DNA from: Sedimentisphaerales bacterium
Lineage (GTDB): Bacteria > Planctomycetota > Phycisphaerae > Sedimentisphaerales > Anaerobacaceae
DNA length: 64,000 nucleotides
NCBI GenBank assembly: GCA_016927855.1
Contig: JAFGLV010000039.1
Coordinates: 1-64,000, forward strand
Direction: 5' to 3'
Below, piece after piece: positions 43,794 through 51,708 of the stretch. The position numbers were made by a program, and so were the translations under genes. How positions within the stretch are numbered: the first letter of the stretch is position 1; every line of letters begins with the position of its first letter. A model generated the notes under the pieces. That model searched no databases. It worked only from the letters and a program-made list of their open reading frames with translations, and was not told the origin of the DNA.

Positions 43794-44929
43794 ACGTCCT
43801 GCGCATCGCGCTGAACGACGTCCGCGTCGTGCTCAAAGACCGCATGGTCCTGGTCTGGTGGCTGGCGATGCCTCTGGCGTTCGTCTTCATGTTCAGCTTC
43901 ATGGCCGGCGATCGTACGCAGGACGGCACCTGGCTGCCGGTCGTCAAACTCGACGATCACGAGCTGGCGGACATCTTCATCGACCAGCTTCGCGCCGAGA
44001 AGTACTGGATCGAGGTCAAGACCGCCGCCGACGAGCCGGCCGTGCGGGACTGGGTGCGTGCCGCGGTCATCCCGGCGACGTTTTCCAGCGACATTCTCGC
44101 CGGCGAGCGCGTCGATCTGACTCTGACGAAGGGCCAAGGCAGTCCTGAAAAGCTCCTGGCCGCACAGACGCTGCTGGTTCGCGCACTGATCCGCTTCAAC
44201 GGCGCCGTCGCGGCGGTCGATCTCATCGAACGCGGCTGGTCCGAGGAAGCGAAGCAGGACCTGTTGGCCGAACTGGCCAAACCGTCGCAGCTTACCGTCG
44301 TAAACGAGCAGCATTTCTCGCTGCGGCCGCCGCCCAGCGGGTTCGCCTTCACGCTGCCGGCCTACCTGGTCATGTTCGTGATGATGATGACCGTCATGTA
44401 CGGCGGCATCACGCTCGTGTACGAACGGTCTCAGAAGCGCATCCAGCGCCTGGTCGCGGCGCCGGTCTCCGTGCCGGAGATCTTCGCCGGCAAGATGCTC
44501 GGCCGGATGCTCCAACCCGTGCTTCAGGGAGGGCTCCTGATCCTCGCGGGTGTCACGATCTTCCGTGTCAACCTGGGTGACCATCCGTCGGCCTTGATCC
44601 CGGTGATCCTCTGTTTCGCCTTCTTCTGTGGCGCGCTCGGCCTGCTGTTTGGCGTGCTCTTTCGCACGGAGCAGCAGGTCAACGGGTTCGGCGTCCTGGC
44701 GACGATGGTCCTGGCCGCTCTGGGCGGCTGCTGGTGGCCGCTCGACGTGGTCCCGCAGACGTTCAAGACCATCGCGCTGTTCACCCCCTCGTATTGGGCC
44801 ATCCAGGGCCTCCACGACGTCATGTCCTTCGGCAAATCCTGGCCCGACGTCCTGCCCGAATGCGCCATCCTCGCCGCCTTCGGCGCCGTCCTCACCGCCA
44901 TCGCCATCCCGCTCTTCCACTGGGAGTGA
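43790..44929 (+). CDS. ABC-2 family permease (full length)
   Basis: 379 aa: N-terminal helix (about 25-43), extracytoplasmic domain (about 45-180), then five or six helices with LVYERSQKRIQRLVAAPVSVPEIFAGKMLGRM and GCWWPLDVVPQTFKTIALFTP. It is the intact counterpart of the split pair just upstream, so the exporter is probably a heterodimer of the split and intact subunits with one ATPase. The substrate is unknown. Confidence 0.92.
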   Translation: MNVLRIALNDVRVVLKDRMVLVWWLAMPLAFVFMFSFMAGDRTQDGTWLPVVKLDDHELADIFIDQLRAEKYWIEVKTAADEPAVRDWVRAAVIPATFSSDILAGERVDLTLTKGQGSPEKLLAAQTLLVRALIRFNGAVAAVDLIERGWSEEAKQDLLAELAKPSQLTVVNEQHFSLRPPPSGFAFTLPAYLVMFVMMMTVMYGGITLVYERSQKRIQRLVAAPVSVPEIFAGKMLGRMLQPVLQGGLLILAGVTIFRVNLGDHPSALIPVILCFAFFCGALGLLFGVLFRTEQQVNGFGVLATMVLAALGGCWWPLDVVPQTFKTIALFTPSYWAIQGLHDVMSFGKSWPDVLPECAILAAFGAVLTAIAIPLFHWE

Positions 44930-44950
44930 GACCGCCGGCATTCCGGCCTG

Positions 44951-44979
44951 TTGACGCCACCTTCTTGGTCTGCTATCAT
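44951..44979 (+). promoter_or_regulatory. sigma70-type promoter of the DUF4258/YgiT module
   Basis: TTGACG (44951-44956), 17-base spacer ending TGC, TATCAT (44974-44979). It starts 22 bases after the permease stop and marks a new transcription unit with a leader of about 90 bases. Confidence 0.65.
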
Positions 44980-45075
44980 GGTCTCAGACTTGGGTGTTCG
45001 GAAATTGTGCGCAGAGTGAAACAGTATCGCGTGCGGGCTCTGCGTCCTGTTAGAGGTTTCGAGAGGTAGTCGTTC

Positions 45076-45351
45076 TTGAGCACGATCAAACAGATTCAGA
45101 CGCTCGTCAGTAGCGGGCTGTACTATCTCACCGATCACGCCTGCGTAGAGGCGGATGAGGACGACTTTGACATCTACGACGTTGAACAGGGCATTCTAAC
45201 GGGCACGATCCGCAGGCGTTGGCGACGGGAGGGCAAATACGAGATCGTTGGTTCAGCCATAGATGGGCGGGCCATCGGGATTGTATGTCGCCTCACGCTG
45301 TCCGGGAAGGTCCGCGTGATAACTGTGTATGAAGACAAGCCGTTGTGCTGA
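45076..45351 (+). CDS. DUF4258 protein, toxin-like
   Basis: 91 aa. YYLTDHACVEADEDDFDIYDVEQGILTG and later GIVCRLTLSGKVRVITVYE fit DUF4258, a RelE/BrnT-like fold found in toxin-antitoxin-like pairs. Starts with TTG behind GAGAGG. The next gene, a YgiT-type zinc finger protein, begins next to the stop, the usual order for such modules. Toxicity is inferred only. Confidence 0.82.
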   Translation: MSTIKQIQTLVSSGLYYLTDHACVEADEDDFDIYDVEQGILTGTIRRRWRREGKYEIVGSAIDGRAIGIVCRLTLSGKVRVITVYEDKPLC

Positions 45352-45352
45352 A

Positions 45353-45607
45353 ATGGGAATGCAGAACATGGGTTTCTGGGAAAATGAGACGTGCGAGCAT
45401 TGCGGCGGGCCGATCGTTGAGAGACGCGTGACGCTCCATCGCAAGGTCAAGGGCAGGTACGTCCAAATAGAGAACGTGCCCGCAGGTGTGTGCAGGGAGT
45501 GCGGGACACGCTACTATGCCGCCAACGTGCTCAAGCTGATCCAAGAGAGCATTCGGGGTCGCCGGAAAGCAGACCGGGAAATCTGTATGCCCGTGTATTC
45601 ACTTTGA
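45353..45607 (+). CDS. YgiT-type zinc-finger protein, antitoxin-like
   Basis: 84 aa if started at ATG 45353, right after the DUF4258 stop (ATG 45359 or 45368 also possible). Two CxxC pairs, CEHCGG and CRECGTRYY, form the MqsA/YgiT zinc finger. The HTH half of MqsA is absent; the C-terminus is short. Likely the antitoxin-like partner of the DUF4258 protein. Confidence 0.85.
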   Translation: MGMQNMGFWENETCEHCGGPIVERRVTLHRKVKGRYVQIENVPAGVCRECGTRYYAANVLKLIQESIRGRRKADREICMPVYSL

Positions 45608-45638
45608 CCTTGGAGGAGCTGAGGACAGGAGGCGTGCG

Positions 45639-45866
45639 ATGGCTCGTTTCGTAGTCTGCATCGACAACGCGAGTAACCCGGCAAGCCTGATTCTGGACAA
45701 GGTGTACCGTTCCCTGCCGGATGCCGAGGCGGAAGCGCACGGCATGCTTCGCGTTATCGACGAGGGCAAGTCAGAGCCCGACGGTTACCTCTACCCCGCC
45801 TCTATGTTCGCTCCCATAGAACTGCCGGAAGCAGCAGAACGAGCCCTGATGGCAGCAGACGGCTGA
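45639..45866 (+). CDS. small conserved-type protein, unknown
   Basis: 75 aa. FVVCIDNASNPASLILDKVYRSLPDAEAEAHGMLRVIDE and YLYPASMFAPIELPEAAERAL (read in parts) resemble a small beta-barrel family I have seen in many bacterial accessory regions, without known function. A strong ACAGGAGG site precedes ATG 45639. It follows the YgiT-type gene by 31 bases and may share its transcript. Confidence 0.7.
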   Translation: MARFVVCIDNASNPASLILDKVYRSLPDAEAEAHGMLRVIDEGKSEPDGYLYPASMFAPIELPEAAERALMAADG

Positions 45867-46014
45867 GGCAGACGGGGGGCTGTATCGGAGGCGCTCTGAG
45901 GGCTGTCAGAATCAAACGTTGTCTGTTGCGAGGACGTTGCTGACGGGTGGATTTGGACTTGCGTGGGGAAGTTCCGCTCGGTCACGCATGCCATTGAGAT
46001 GAAAGGTCGTTACT

Positions 46015-46995
46015 ATGGACAAGTGCGCACTTTGCGGGTGGGACGACCCTCCCTGTACTGAGTTCTCAAATCGTGACGTCTATCATGTGCAGTGTCCGCG
46101 TTGCGGTGAGTACGTCATCACCGACGAAGCGCTGCTCGATTTCGATCCGCTTACAGGTTTCCTGAAGGAGAACCGGCATCTTCTGTCTGCGGTGGCACGC
46201 CGTTCTTGGATTCACAAGAACCGTCTCCGCATAGACTCCAAGCTCACGGAGGACGGTTCAGAGTTTAAGGCAAAGATACTGAGCCAATGCCCTCAGCGTA
46301 CACAAGAGAAGGCGGACTACATTCTCTCTCACATCGTGGAGAGATCTTCTCACCCTGGCGATTGGGTCATCATCGATATGGCCAATGACTATCCCCTCTT
46401 CTTTTGCAGGAATCGAGAAGAGCTAAGCTATTTTCTGCAATTCCTGAAGAACACGGGGCATATTCGAGACACCGGAGAAATGACGCCGCGCAAACGGGTT
46501 CTCCTTGAGCCTGAAGGATGGCGTCGAGTTGAAGATATGCAGCGACCCAACTTCGAGTCTAAACAGGCGTTCGTGGCGATGTGGTTCGACGGGCAATTGG
46601 ATTCTGCCTTCAGAGATGGGATATTGGCGCTAGAGAATGATACAGGCTTTCGAATGCTTCGGATCGATATGAAGCAGTTCAATGAGAAGATATGCGACCA
46701 TATCATTGCAGAGATTCGTCGAAGCCGGTTCGTGATCGCAGATGTCACCGGTCACCGCCAAGGCGTTTACTTCGAGGCTGGGTACGCTATGGGGCTGGGT
46801 CTGCCAGTGATCTGGACGTGTCACGAGAACCAAGTGAAGGAATGCCATTTCGACACGCGCCAATACAACCATGTCACCTGGAAGACGGTGGAAGAGCTTC
46901 GCGAGAAGCTGAAAGACCGAATTCTTGCCACGATTGGCAGAGCAGGGGAAGCTGCCCGGAGTAACCGGCTGGGCGAGGAGGCCCGCCCAGCCTGA
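46015..46995 (+). CDS. zinc-ribbon plus nucleoside 2-deoxyribosyltransferase-like effector
   Basis: 326 aa. An N-terminal zinc ribbon (CALCGWDDPPC...CPRCGEY, residues 4-33), a middle winged-helix-like region, then from about 190 QAFVAMWFDGQLDSAFRDGI, FRMLRIDMKQFNEKICDHIIAEIRRSRFVIADVTGHRQGVYFEAGYAMGLG (read in parts) and WTCHENQVKECHFDTRQYNHV. This C-terminal part matches the nucleoside 2-deoxyribosyltransferase/TIR-like fold, with a candidate catalytic Glu in YFEAGYAMG. Such domains cleave N-glycosidic bonds of nucleotides or NAD and occur as defence effectors; that role is inferred here. It lies in the accessory block and has its own AAAGG site. Confidence 0.7.
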   Translation: MDKCALCGWDDPPCTEFSNRDVYHVQCPRCGEYVITDEALLDFDPLTGFLKENRHLLSAVARRSWIHKNRLRIDSKLTEDGSEFKAKILSQCPQRTQEKADYILSHIVERSSHPGDWVIIDMANDYPLFFCRNREELSYFLQFLKNTGHIRDTGEMTPRKRVLLEPEGWRRVEDMQRPNFESKQAFVAMWFDGQLDSAFRDGILALENDTGFRMLRIDMKQFNEKICDHIIAEIRRSRFVIADVTGHRQGVYFEAGYAMGLGLPVIWTCHENQVKECHFDTRQYNHVTWKTVEELREKLKDRILATIGRAGEAARSNRLGEEARPA

Positions 46996-47040
46996 AGTGA
47001 GTCGGCTGGCGTGAGAGCGATTGAAGCCTCTGTCACGCGG

Positions 47041-48276
47041 CTAGTCGACGACGCCTTTTTCTTTCGAGCCGATGCTGAAGGCGTGGGTGGTGCCGTCGAA
47101 GTCGTAGAATTTGATCATGACCGTCTGCGTCTCGGTCTGGCCGCCGGGGCCTTTGACCTCGGTGGGGACGTACCAGCGGTCGCCTTCCTGGTAAGGGTCA
47201 CCGGTGATCTCGTAGCTTTGGACCCATTGGCCGGCGGCTTTCATCTGCGCGACCTGCTCCCAGATCGGGTTGGACCAGAGGCGGAAGAACAAAGCCAGGC
47301 TCTCGAGCCTGGCCTGGTCCAAGTCGATCATCGCTTGGCATGCCTGGCGCGTGAGCTCCAGGCAGGCTTCCTCGCGGGTCATGCCGTCGGCGACGAGGCC
47401 TGAATCGGGGTCCACCATGCAATCGACCTCTTCCTGGACGACCAGCGCATCCTTCGGCAGGCTGAAGATGCCTTCCGGCGGCTCCTCGTTGTAGCGAATC
47501 TCGCTCAGTTGCCTGACGGCCAGGGTCTGACGCATCATCTCCGTCGGGTCGTCCTCGCGAACGGTCTCGAAGCGGATCGGCAGCTTCGTCTCCGGATCGA
47601 CCAGGAACCTCTGTTGCCGCTTGGGCGCGTTGACGTCGATGGCGATGACGGTCGCGCCGCTAGCCTTGTCCAGTTGGTCATGGATCGTCACGGCATTGCC
47701 GGTCCCGGCCTTCTTCGTCGCGTCCCGGAAAAGGCTACCGAACCTGGGAATCCAGCTCTTGCTGCGTTCGTCACGGAGAGCGAAGTGGACGCGATTGCTG
47801 CGCCGGTTGAAACCGAAGACGCCGTCGGGCGAACAGATTTTGCAGAGGTTCTCGCCGGTCCGACCCAGCCAGACATGCGTCGGCCGGTCGGGGTTGCCGT
47901 CGAAACGCATCCAGCACTCGAACTCGCCCTGCAAGTAGAACTCACCTTTCATATAGACCGTCTCGATCTTGTTCATGGCTTTGATAGTGTCGCTGAAGGC
48001 GTAGGCCGGCGTGGCGCCGCCGGGGAAAACCGATATGGCGAGCGCAACCGCAACCACGACGATCGCGGCGGCGGTCAAGCCTGTCAGTCTCTTGTGCATC
48101 ATGATTCTCCTTACTCCCAAGCCCGCAAAGGCAGGCGTTTTGTCTTGTGCGATTTGCTTGGAGGGCACGGCGTCAGCCAGGACCTTCCTGTCGAACTGCG
48201 GCGTCGTGCGTGCGGCCGCGTGTCGGGCCCGGCAGAAGTCACGAATCGCATTCTCGAACTTGCCCATGTCCTTCAT
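47041..48276 (-). CDS. membrane-anchored LolA/RseB-like partner of ECF sigma (paralogue 3)
   Basis: 411 aa. Cytoplasmic segment with DRKVLADAVPSKQ, transmembrane helix at about 64-86, extracytoplasmic domain opening AYAFSDTIKAMNKIETVYMKG with ECWMRFD, then VDPETKLPIRFETV and IRYNEEPPEGIFSLP. The third domain has ADGMTREEACLELTRQACQAMIDLDQ, shared with the 36034 protein. Overlaps its sigma gene by four bases. Probable anti-sigma/sensor. Confidence 0.65.
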   Translation of the reverse strand: MKDMGKFENAIRDFCRARHAAARTTPQFDRKVLADAVPSKQIAQDKTPAFAGLGVRRIMMHKRLTGLTAAAIVVVAVALAISVFPGGATPAYAFSDTIKAMNKIETVYMKGEFYLQGEFECWMRFDGNPDRPTHVWLGRTGENLCKICSPDGVFGFNRRSNRVHFALRDERSKSWIPRFGSLFRDATKKAGTGNAVTIHDQLDKASGATVIAIDVNAPKRQQRFLVDPETKLPIRFETVREDDPTEMMRQTLAVRQLSEIRYNEEPPEGIFSLPKDALVVQEEVDCMVDPDSGLVADGMTREEACLELTRQACQAMIDLDQARLESLALFFRLWSNPIWEQVAQMKAAGQWVQSYEITGDPYQEGDRWYVPTEVKGPGGQTETQTVMIKFYDFDGTTHAFSIGSKEKGVVD

Positions 48277-48821
48277 GGCGTCACCTTCCCGTCCAACAGT
48301 GAACGGAGTTTCTGGAGTCCATAGCGGTACCGGCTCTGGACCGTGTTGATCGATACATTCTGAGAGACCGCGATCTCTTTGAACGTCAACGTGCCCTGCA
48401 GGTGCAGAATGACAGCTTCATGTTGCTCGTACGGAAGCTCGCGCAGCGCCTGCTCGATCAGCGTCGCCTGCTCGACCTGCACCGCAATCCGGTCCGGCCG
48501 GTGCAGGTCCGACGGCGCATCTGCGACCGCCTCGACCGGGACGGCTCGCGCCGCCTTGGCCCGGCTGAGATTCCGCACCCGGTTGGCGACGGAGCTGAGC
48601 AGATAGCTGCGCAGGCTCGTTCGCAGTCGCAACCGGTGACAGACCCGCACGAACGAGACGAACACGTCATGCACGACGTCCTCGCCGGTCGCGCGGTCGC
48701 CCGACAGCGCCACGGCCAGCCCCAGCATGTCGTGCTTGTGCCGGTCATAGACCTGCCGCACGGCCTCGGCGTCGCCGCGTCTGAGCTTCCACAGCAGCAG
48801 CTTCTCTTGCAGCATCAACAA
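48273..48821 (-). CDS. ECF sigma factor (paralogue 3)
   Basis: 182 aa. Region 2: ATGEDVVHDVFVSFVRVCHRLRL and YLLSSVANRVRNLSR. Region 4: LPYEQHEAVILHLQGTLTFKEIAVSQNVSINTVQSRYRYGLQKLR (read in parts). Nearly the same region 4 as paralogue 1. Coupled to its membrane partner by ATGA. TAGACTAA lies 60 bases upstream. Confidence 0.92.
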   Translation of the reverse strand: MLMLQEKLLLWKLRRGDAEAVRQVYDRHKHDMLGLAVALSGDRATGEDVVHDVFVSFVRVCHRLRLRTSLRSYLLSSVANRVRNLSRAKAARAVPVEAVADAPSDLHRPDRIAVQVEQATLIEQALRELPYEQHEAVILHLQGTLTFKEIAVSQNVSINTVQSRYRYGLQKLRSLLDGKVTP

Positions 48822-48881
48822 TCGGCCTCATTCGTTCCGGAACCAACGACAATCACCACTAAGACACGCGACCAGGCTATT

Positions 48882-48889
48882 TTAGTCTA
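48882..48889 (-). promoter_or_regulatory. TAGACTAA element, copy 3
   Basis: TAGACTAA in the sigma gene direction, 60 bases before the start at 48821, followed by an A/T-rich AATAG. Same position as in the other two paralogous operons. Confidence 0.55.
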
Positions 48890-48978
48890 TTCATGGAGAC
48901 GCAAGAGACGGAATTTCGTGCGGTCCCCGTTGACATTTCGGACGCGCCGGGCTATTGTCTTGGTGGTGTCCACGTTTC

Positions 48979-49068
48979 GTAGGGTGGGCTAGCTGCCCAC
49001 CATTCCAATGATGCGATACCGGACCCTCGTGACACGACAAGGACTCGGTGGACAATAGCCCACCCTAC
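48979..49068. repeat. BIME-like inverted REP pair, GTAGGGTGGGC type
   Basis: GTAG (48979-48982) plus hairpin GGTGGGC-TAGCT-GCCCACC (48983-49001) is mirrored by GGTGGAC-AATA-GCCCACC plus CTAC (49047-49068). The two arms are inverted copies separated by 45 bases. It separates the third ECF operon from the PIN-like gene. Confidence 0.75.
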
Positions 49069-49136
49069 TCGACTTGACAACTACCGTCTCGTATTTGGCT
49101 CAAGCCGCGGTAACTCCGAATAAGGAATTCGATGCC

Positions 49137-49718
49137 ATGAATACTGCTTCTTGCTCGTTCGAGGAACTTCCTCGCCGTCTTTTCCTCGATTCCTCCAGAC
49201 TCCAGCGTCTTGAGAGCTACGGGGAGTTTATTTACGATGGTGGAAGTATCGACGAGAAGGATCGGCTTTGGTCGGTTCCCGGTGGCATCGAGGATATCGA
49301 GGCACTTCGTTGCATCATGTTCGTTGGACAGCGGGCGTGTTTCGAACTTGTAGTTTCAGACAACAGTTTTCGGGAGGTTGAAGACAGCGGTCAGGCTTCC
49401 TACCTGATGTGGGCGTATGAGATTCTCGGATACTGGCAGGATCTGCTCCGAAACTATGTTGACCATGGCGTTGCTCCATTCAGCGGACGGGGAGAAGAGT
49501 TGGCGCGAGAACTAGCATCATCCAAGTTCGGATACCTCAGCGACAAAGACCGCCTTTTGATTCGCGATGCCGTGATGCTGGAATGTCACGCTTTCCTGAC
49601 AATGGACAATAAACTGGCAAGAAACGCTGTCCATATTGAAAAGGAACTGAGACTCAAGGTCTTGTCGCCCAGCGGTTATTGGAAGTTGTTACAGCCTTGG
49701 GCCGCTCTATATGCATGA
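49137..49718 (+). CDS. PIN-like domain protein (candidate gene cassette)
   Basis: 193 aa. LFLDSSRLQRLESYGEFIYDGG gives the first acidic position of a PIN-like nuclease. ECHAFLTMDNKLARNA near the C-terminus resembles the later D/N motif. Probably a metal-dependent RNase or toxin-like enzyme, without an adjacent antitoxin. I start at ATG 49137 after AAGGA; TTG 49074 is an alternative next to the BIME. G+C and codon use look lower than the neighbours. An attC-like palindrome begins 8 bases after the stop, as in integron cassettes. Confidence 0.6.
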   Translation: MNTASCSFEELPRRLFLDSSRLQRLESYGEFIYDGGSIDEKDRLWSVPGGIEDIEALRCIMFVGQRACFELVVSDNSFREVEDSGQASYLMWAYEILGYWQDLLRNYVDHGVAPFSGRGEELARELASSKFGYLSDKDRLLIRDAVMLECHAFLTMDNKLARNAVHIEKELRLKVLSPSGYWKLLQPWAALYA

Positions 49719-49725
49719 ATGGTGG

Positions 49726-49813
49726 GCTAACAAGGGCCTGGAGCCGACTGCCTGCAGTGTCCGCTCGTACCTTGCTCCCGCCCTCGGCAGCGGCTCAGAC
49801 CCGGCGTTAGGGC
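49726..49813 (+). repeat. attC-like imperfect palindrome
   Basis: GCTAAC (49726-49731) ... GTTAGGGC (49806-49813) frame an imperfect palindrome of 88 bases. GAGCCG-A-CTGCC (49741-49752) pairs with GGCAG-CGGCTC (49786-49796), leaving A747 extrahelical, a hallmark of attC sites. The outer boxes match the RYYYAAC/GTTRRRY consensus with one mismatch each. 49814-50077 holds no gene. Confidence 0.5.
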
Positions 49814-50077
49814 GCGCGCATTCAAGTGACGGGGGAATGAGATCCGACCGTGCGGGTGAATCATGGGCTGGGAGGTTGCGTGGGGGATGCTCAAGCAGCG
49901 GCATTTCCAATCATGCTTCATAGTCCACCGACGTCGCGGCCAGCGGAGCGGGGAATGTGCGGGTCGCTTTGAGGAAGACCTCGGGGGTTACGGCCGCCTG
50001 CCGCACAAAAGCGTGGCGAAAATAACCGCAAGTGCCTATCATCAGGGCCTTTTCGAGCCGGTTTTCAGGAAGGGCAA

Positions 50078-50761
50078 ATGAGCAAGCTGTATGGCCTGAT
50101 CTTCGACGTGGACGGGTTGATCGCCAATACCGAGCCGGTCAACGCCAAGGTGACGATCCGCGTGTTCGAGGACATGTTCGGCGTGCGAGGTGTCCGGCCG
50201 GAGGATTTCGCCGCCGGGATCGGCAGGGGAGCGGAGGCCTTCGTCCGCGCCGCGGCGGACGTCCACCACGTTGATCTGACGGACGAGCAGGTCTCGCGGG
50301 CTGCCCAACTGCGCGAGCAATACCTGATCCAGGCGATGCGCGATGAAGGCGTGCCGGCTTTCCCCGGCGTGCTGGAGCTTATCCACGCGGCTCTGGCCAA
50401 GCCAGAGTACCGGCTGGCTATCGCGACCTCGGCGTCGCTGGAGTTATCGCACGCCATTCTCGATGCAACGAAGGTGCCTTACGAGCGGATGGGCTACGTC
50501 AGCGGCAGCGATGTCACGAGGAAGAAGCCCGATCCGCAGGTCTTCCTGCTCGCGGCCGGCAGGATCGACATCGAGCCGGCCCGCTGCGTGGTGTTCGAGG
50601 ACGCGCCCAGCGGGGTCCAGGCCGGCAAGACCGCCGGCGCCAGGTGCGTCGCCGTGACCAATTCCGCTGCGGCCGAGCAGCTCGCGCAGGCCGACATCGT
50701 CTGTGACTCGCTGGAGCAGATCACGTTGGATACGATCGCGAACTTGATTGACGCTAAGTAA
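50078..50761 (+). CDS. HAD-superfamily hydrolase (beta-phosphoglucomutase-like)
   Basis: 227 aa subfamily IA HAD phosphatase or mutase. Motif I FDVDGLIANTEP (nucleophile Asp and acid/base Asp), motif II ATSAS, motif III Lys in RKKPDP, motif IV FEDAPSGVQA. The helical cap spans about residues 18-85. Acts on a small phosphorylated metabolite, probably a sugar phosphate. Ribosome site GAAGGG precedes ATG 50078. It is followed closely by a small coiled-coil protein gene. Confidence 0.9.
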   Translation: MSKLYGLIFDVDGLIANTEPVNAKVTIRVFEDMFGVRGVRPEDFAAGIGRGAEAFVRAAADVHHVDLTDEQVSRAAQLREQYLIQAMRDEGVPAFPGVLELIHAALAKPEYRLAIATSASLELSHAILDATKVPYERMGYVSGSDVTRKKPDPQVFLLAAGRIDIEPARCVVFEDAPSGVQAGKTAGARCVAVTNSAAAEQLAQADIVCDSLEQITLDTIANLIDAK

Positions 50762-50773
50762 AGGAGATTGCCG

Positions 50774-51082
50774 ATGGGATGGGGTCGAATGCTGCTGCTG
50801 GGCAACCTGGGCCAACAGCTTGACATCGAGGATCAGCGCCGCGAGCTTCAGGAACTGCGGAGCAGGATGCGCTCCGAGTCAGGCGGCGCGGTTCGTGACA
50901 TCGAACTGCGTCTCGACATCCTGGAACGCCAAAGCGACGAAATGAAGCTCTACCTGGCCGCACTGGTGCGCTACCTGGCGGCGAAAGGCCCGATCGACCT
51001 GCGCGAGTTTGCGAAGCTGGTCGACGAAGTAGATGCCGAAGACGGCGCTGCCGACGGCCGGTACCAAGGCAAGCTGCCTTGA
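50774..51082 (+). CDS. small coiled-coil protein, unknown
   Basis: 102 aa from ATG 50774, chosen for AAGGAG 7 bases upstream. QQLDIEDQRRELQELRSRMRSE and DIELRLDILERQSDEMKLYLAALVRYLAAK form a coiled coil, ending in an acidic tail. Twelve bases after the HAD gene, so likely co-transcribed. No family recognised. Confidence 0.6.
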   Translation: MGWGRMLLLGNLGQQLDIEDQRRELQELRSRMRSESGGAVRDIELRLDILERQSDEMKLYLAALVRYLAAKGPIDLREFAKLVDEVDAEDGAADGRYQGKLP

Positions 51083-51114
51083 CCTACACCGAGCGGTTCT
51101 GGCGGGGCGGGTGC

Positions 51115-51143
51115 TTGACCGTTATGTAGATAGCTGCTAACAT
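51115..51143 (+). promoter_or_regulatory. sigma70-type promoter of the DUF4258/DUF2283 module
   Basis: TTGACC (51115-51120), 17-base spacer ending TGC, TAACAT (51138-51143), about 100 bases before ATG/GTG 51242. Confidence 0.6.
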
Positions 51144-51241
51144 GGTACGATGGAAGTCGGCGGTGATTGGCGCCGAGCAACGCGCTGGGCGGTCTGTTTG
51201 CCCGAACCGCTGCAAGATGAACTGGTGACAGAGGCGTCGCA

Positions 51242-51469
51242 GTGAAGATCAGGTTCTCCCGTCACGCACGAAGAAGAGCGGATTTGTATCAGATTCCCCA
51301 GGCCACGGTGATCGCGATCCTGGAAAGGAAGCCCCTATCTCCCGGCATTCACGTGATGGTTGAGGGGGTGGAAGGTTTCCGGTTTCCACTGAAGATTGTC
51401 GTCGCTGTGGAAGGGGACGTGGCGACGGTGATAACGAATTATCCGCTCAAGAAAGGGCGAAACCCATGA
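51242..51469 (+). CDS. DUF4258-type small protein, toxin-like
   Basis: 75 aa. IRFSRHARRRADLYQIPQATVIAILE and GFRFPLKIVVAVEGDVATVITNYPLKKG (read in parts) fit the DUF4258/BrnT-like fold. Starts with GTG. Its stop overlaps the DUF2283 start by four bases, the usual arrangement of this toxin-antitoxin-like pair. Confidence 0.8.
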   Translation: MKIRFSRHARRRADLYQIPQATVIAILERKPLSPGIHVMVEGVEGFRFPLKIVVAVEGDVATVITNYPLKKGRNP

Positions 51470-51693
51470 GAGTATCCTACGATGACGAAGTAGATGCCTT
51501 GTACCTGAGGCTCGGAGATGAGACGCCGGACGGTGTGGTGGAGATTGCGGAGGGTGTCAATGTGGACACAACGTCGCAGGGGAGGATCGCTGGCATAGAA
51601 ATCCTGAACGCCTCCAAGAAGATCGACCTGAAGACGATCTTGTCTTACACGCTGGAACTGCACAAAGATTTGACGCCTCAGGAAACCGCATGA
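51466..51693 (+). CDS. DUF2283 protein
   Basis: 75 aa. SYDDEVDALYLRLGDETPDGVVEIAEGVNVDTTSQGRIAGIEILNASKKI (read in parts) is a clear DUF2283 signature. The family sits with DUF4258 in small two-gene modules; an antitoxin-like role is inferred. Coupled by ATGA overlap. Confidence 0.92.
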   Translation: MRVSYDDEVDALYLRLGDETPDGVVEIAEGVNVDTTSQGRIAGIEILNASKKIDLKTILSYTLELHKDLTPQETA

Positions 51694-51708
51694 TTCGGAG
51701 CTACCGGA

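Noticed and set aside
49711-49923. 70-codon frame containing NKGLEPTACSVRS
   Set aside because: It is a translation of the attC-like palindrome and of the sequence after it, not an independent gene.
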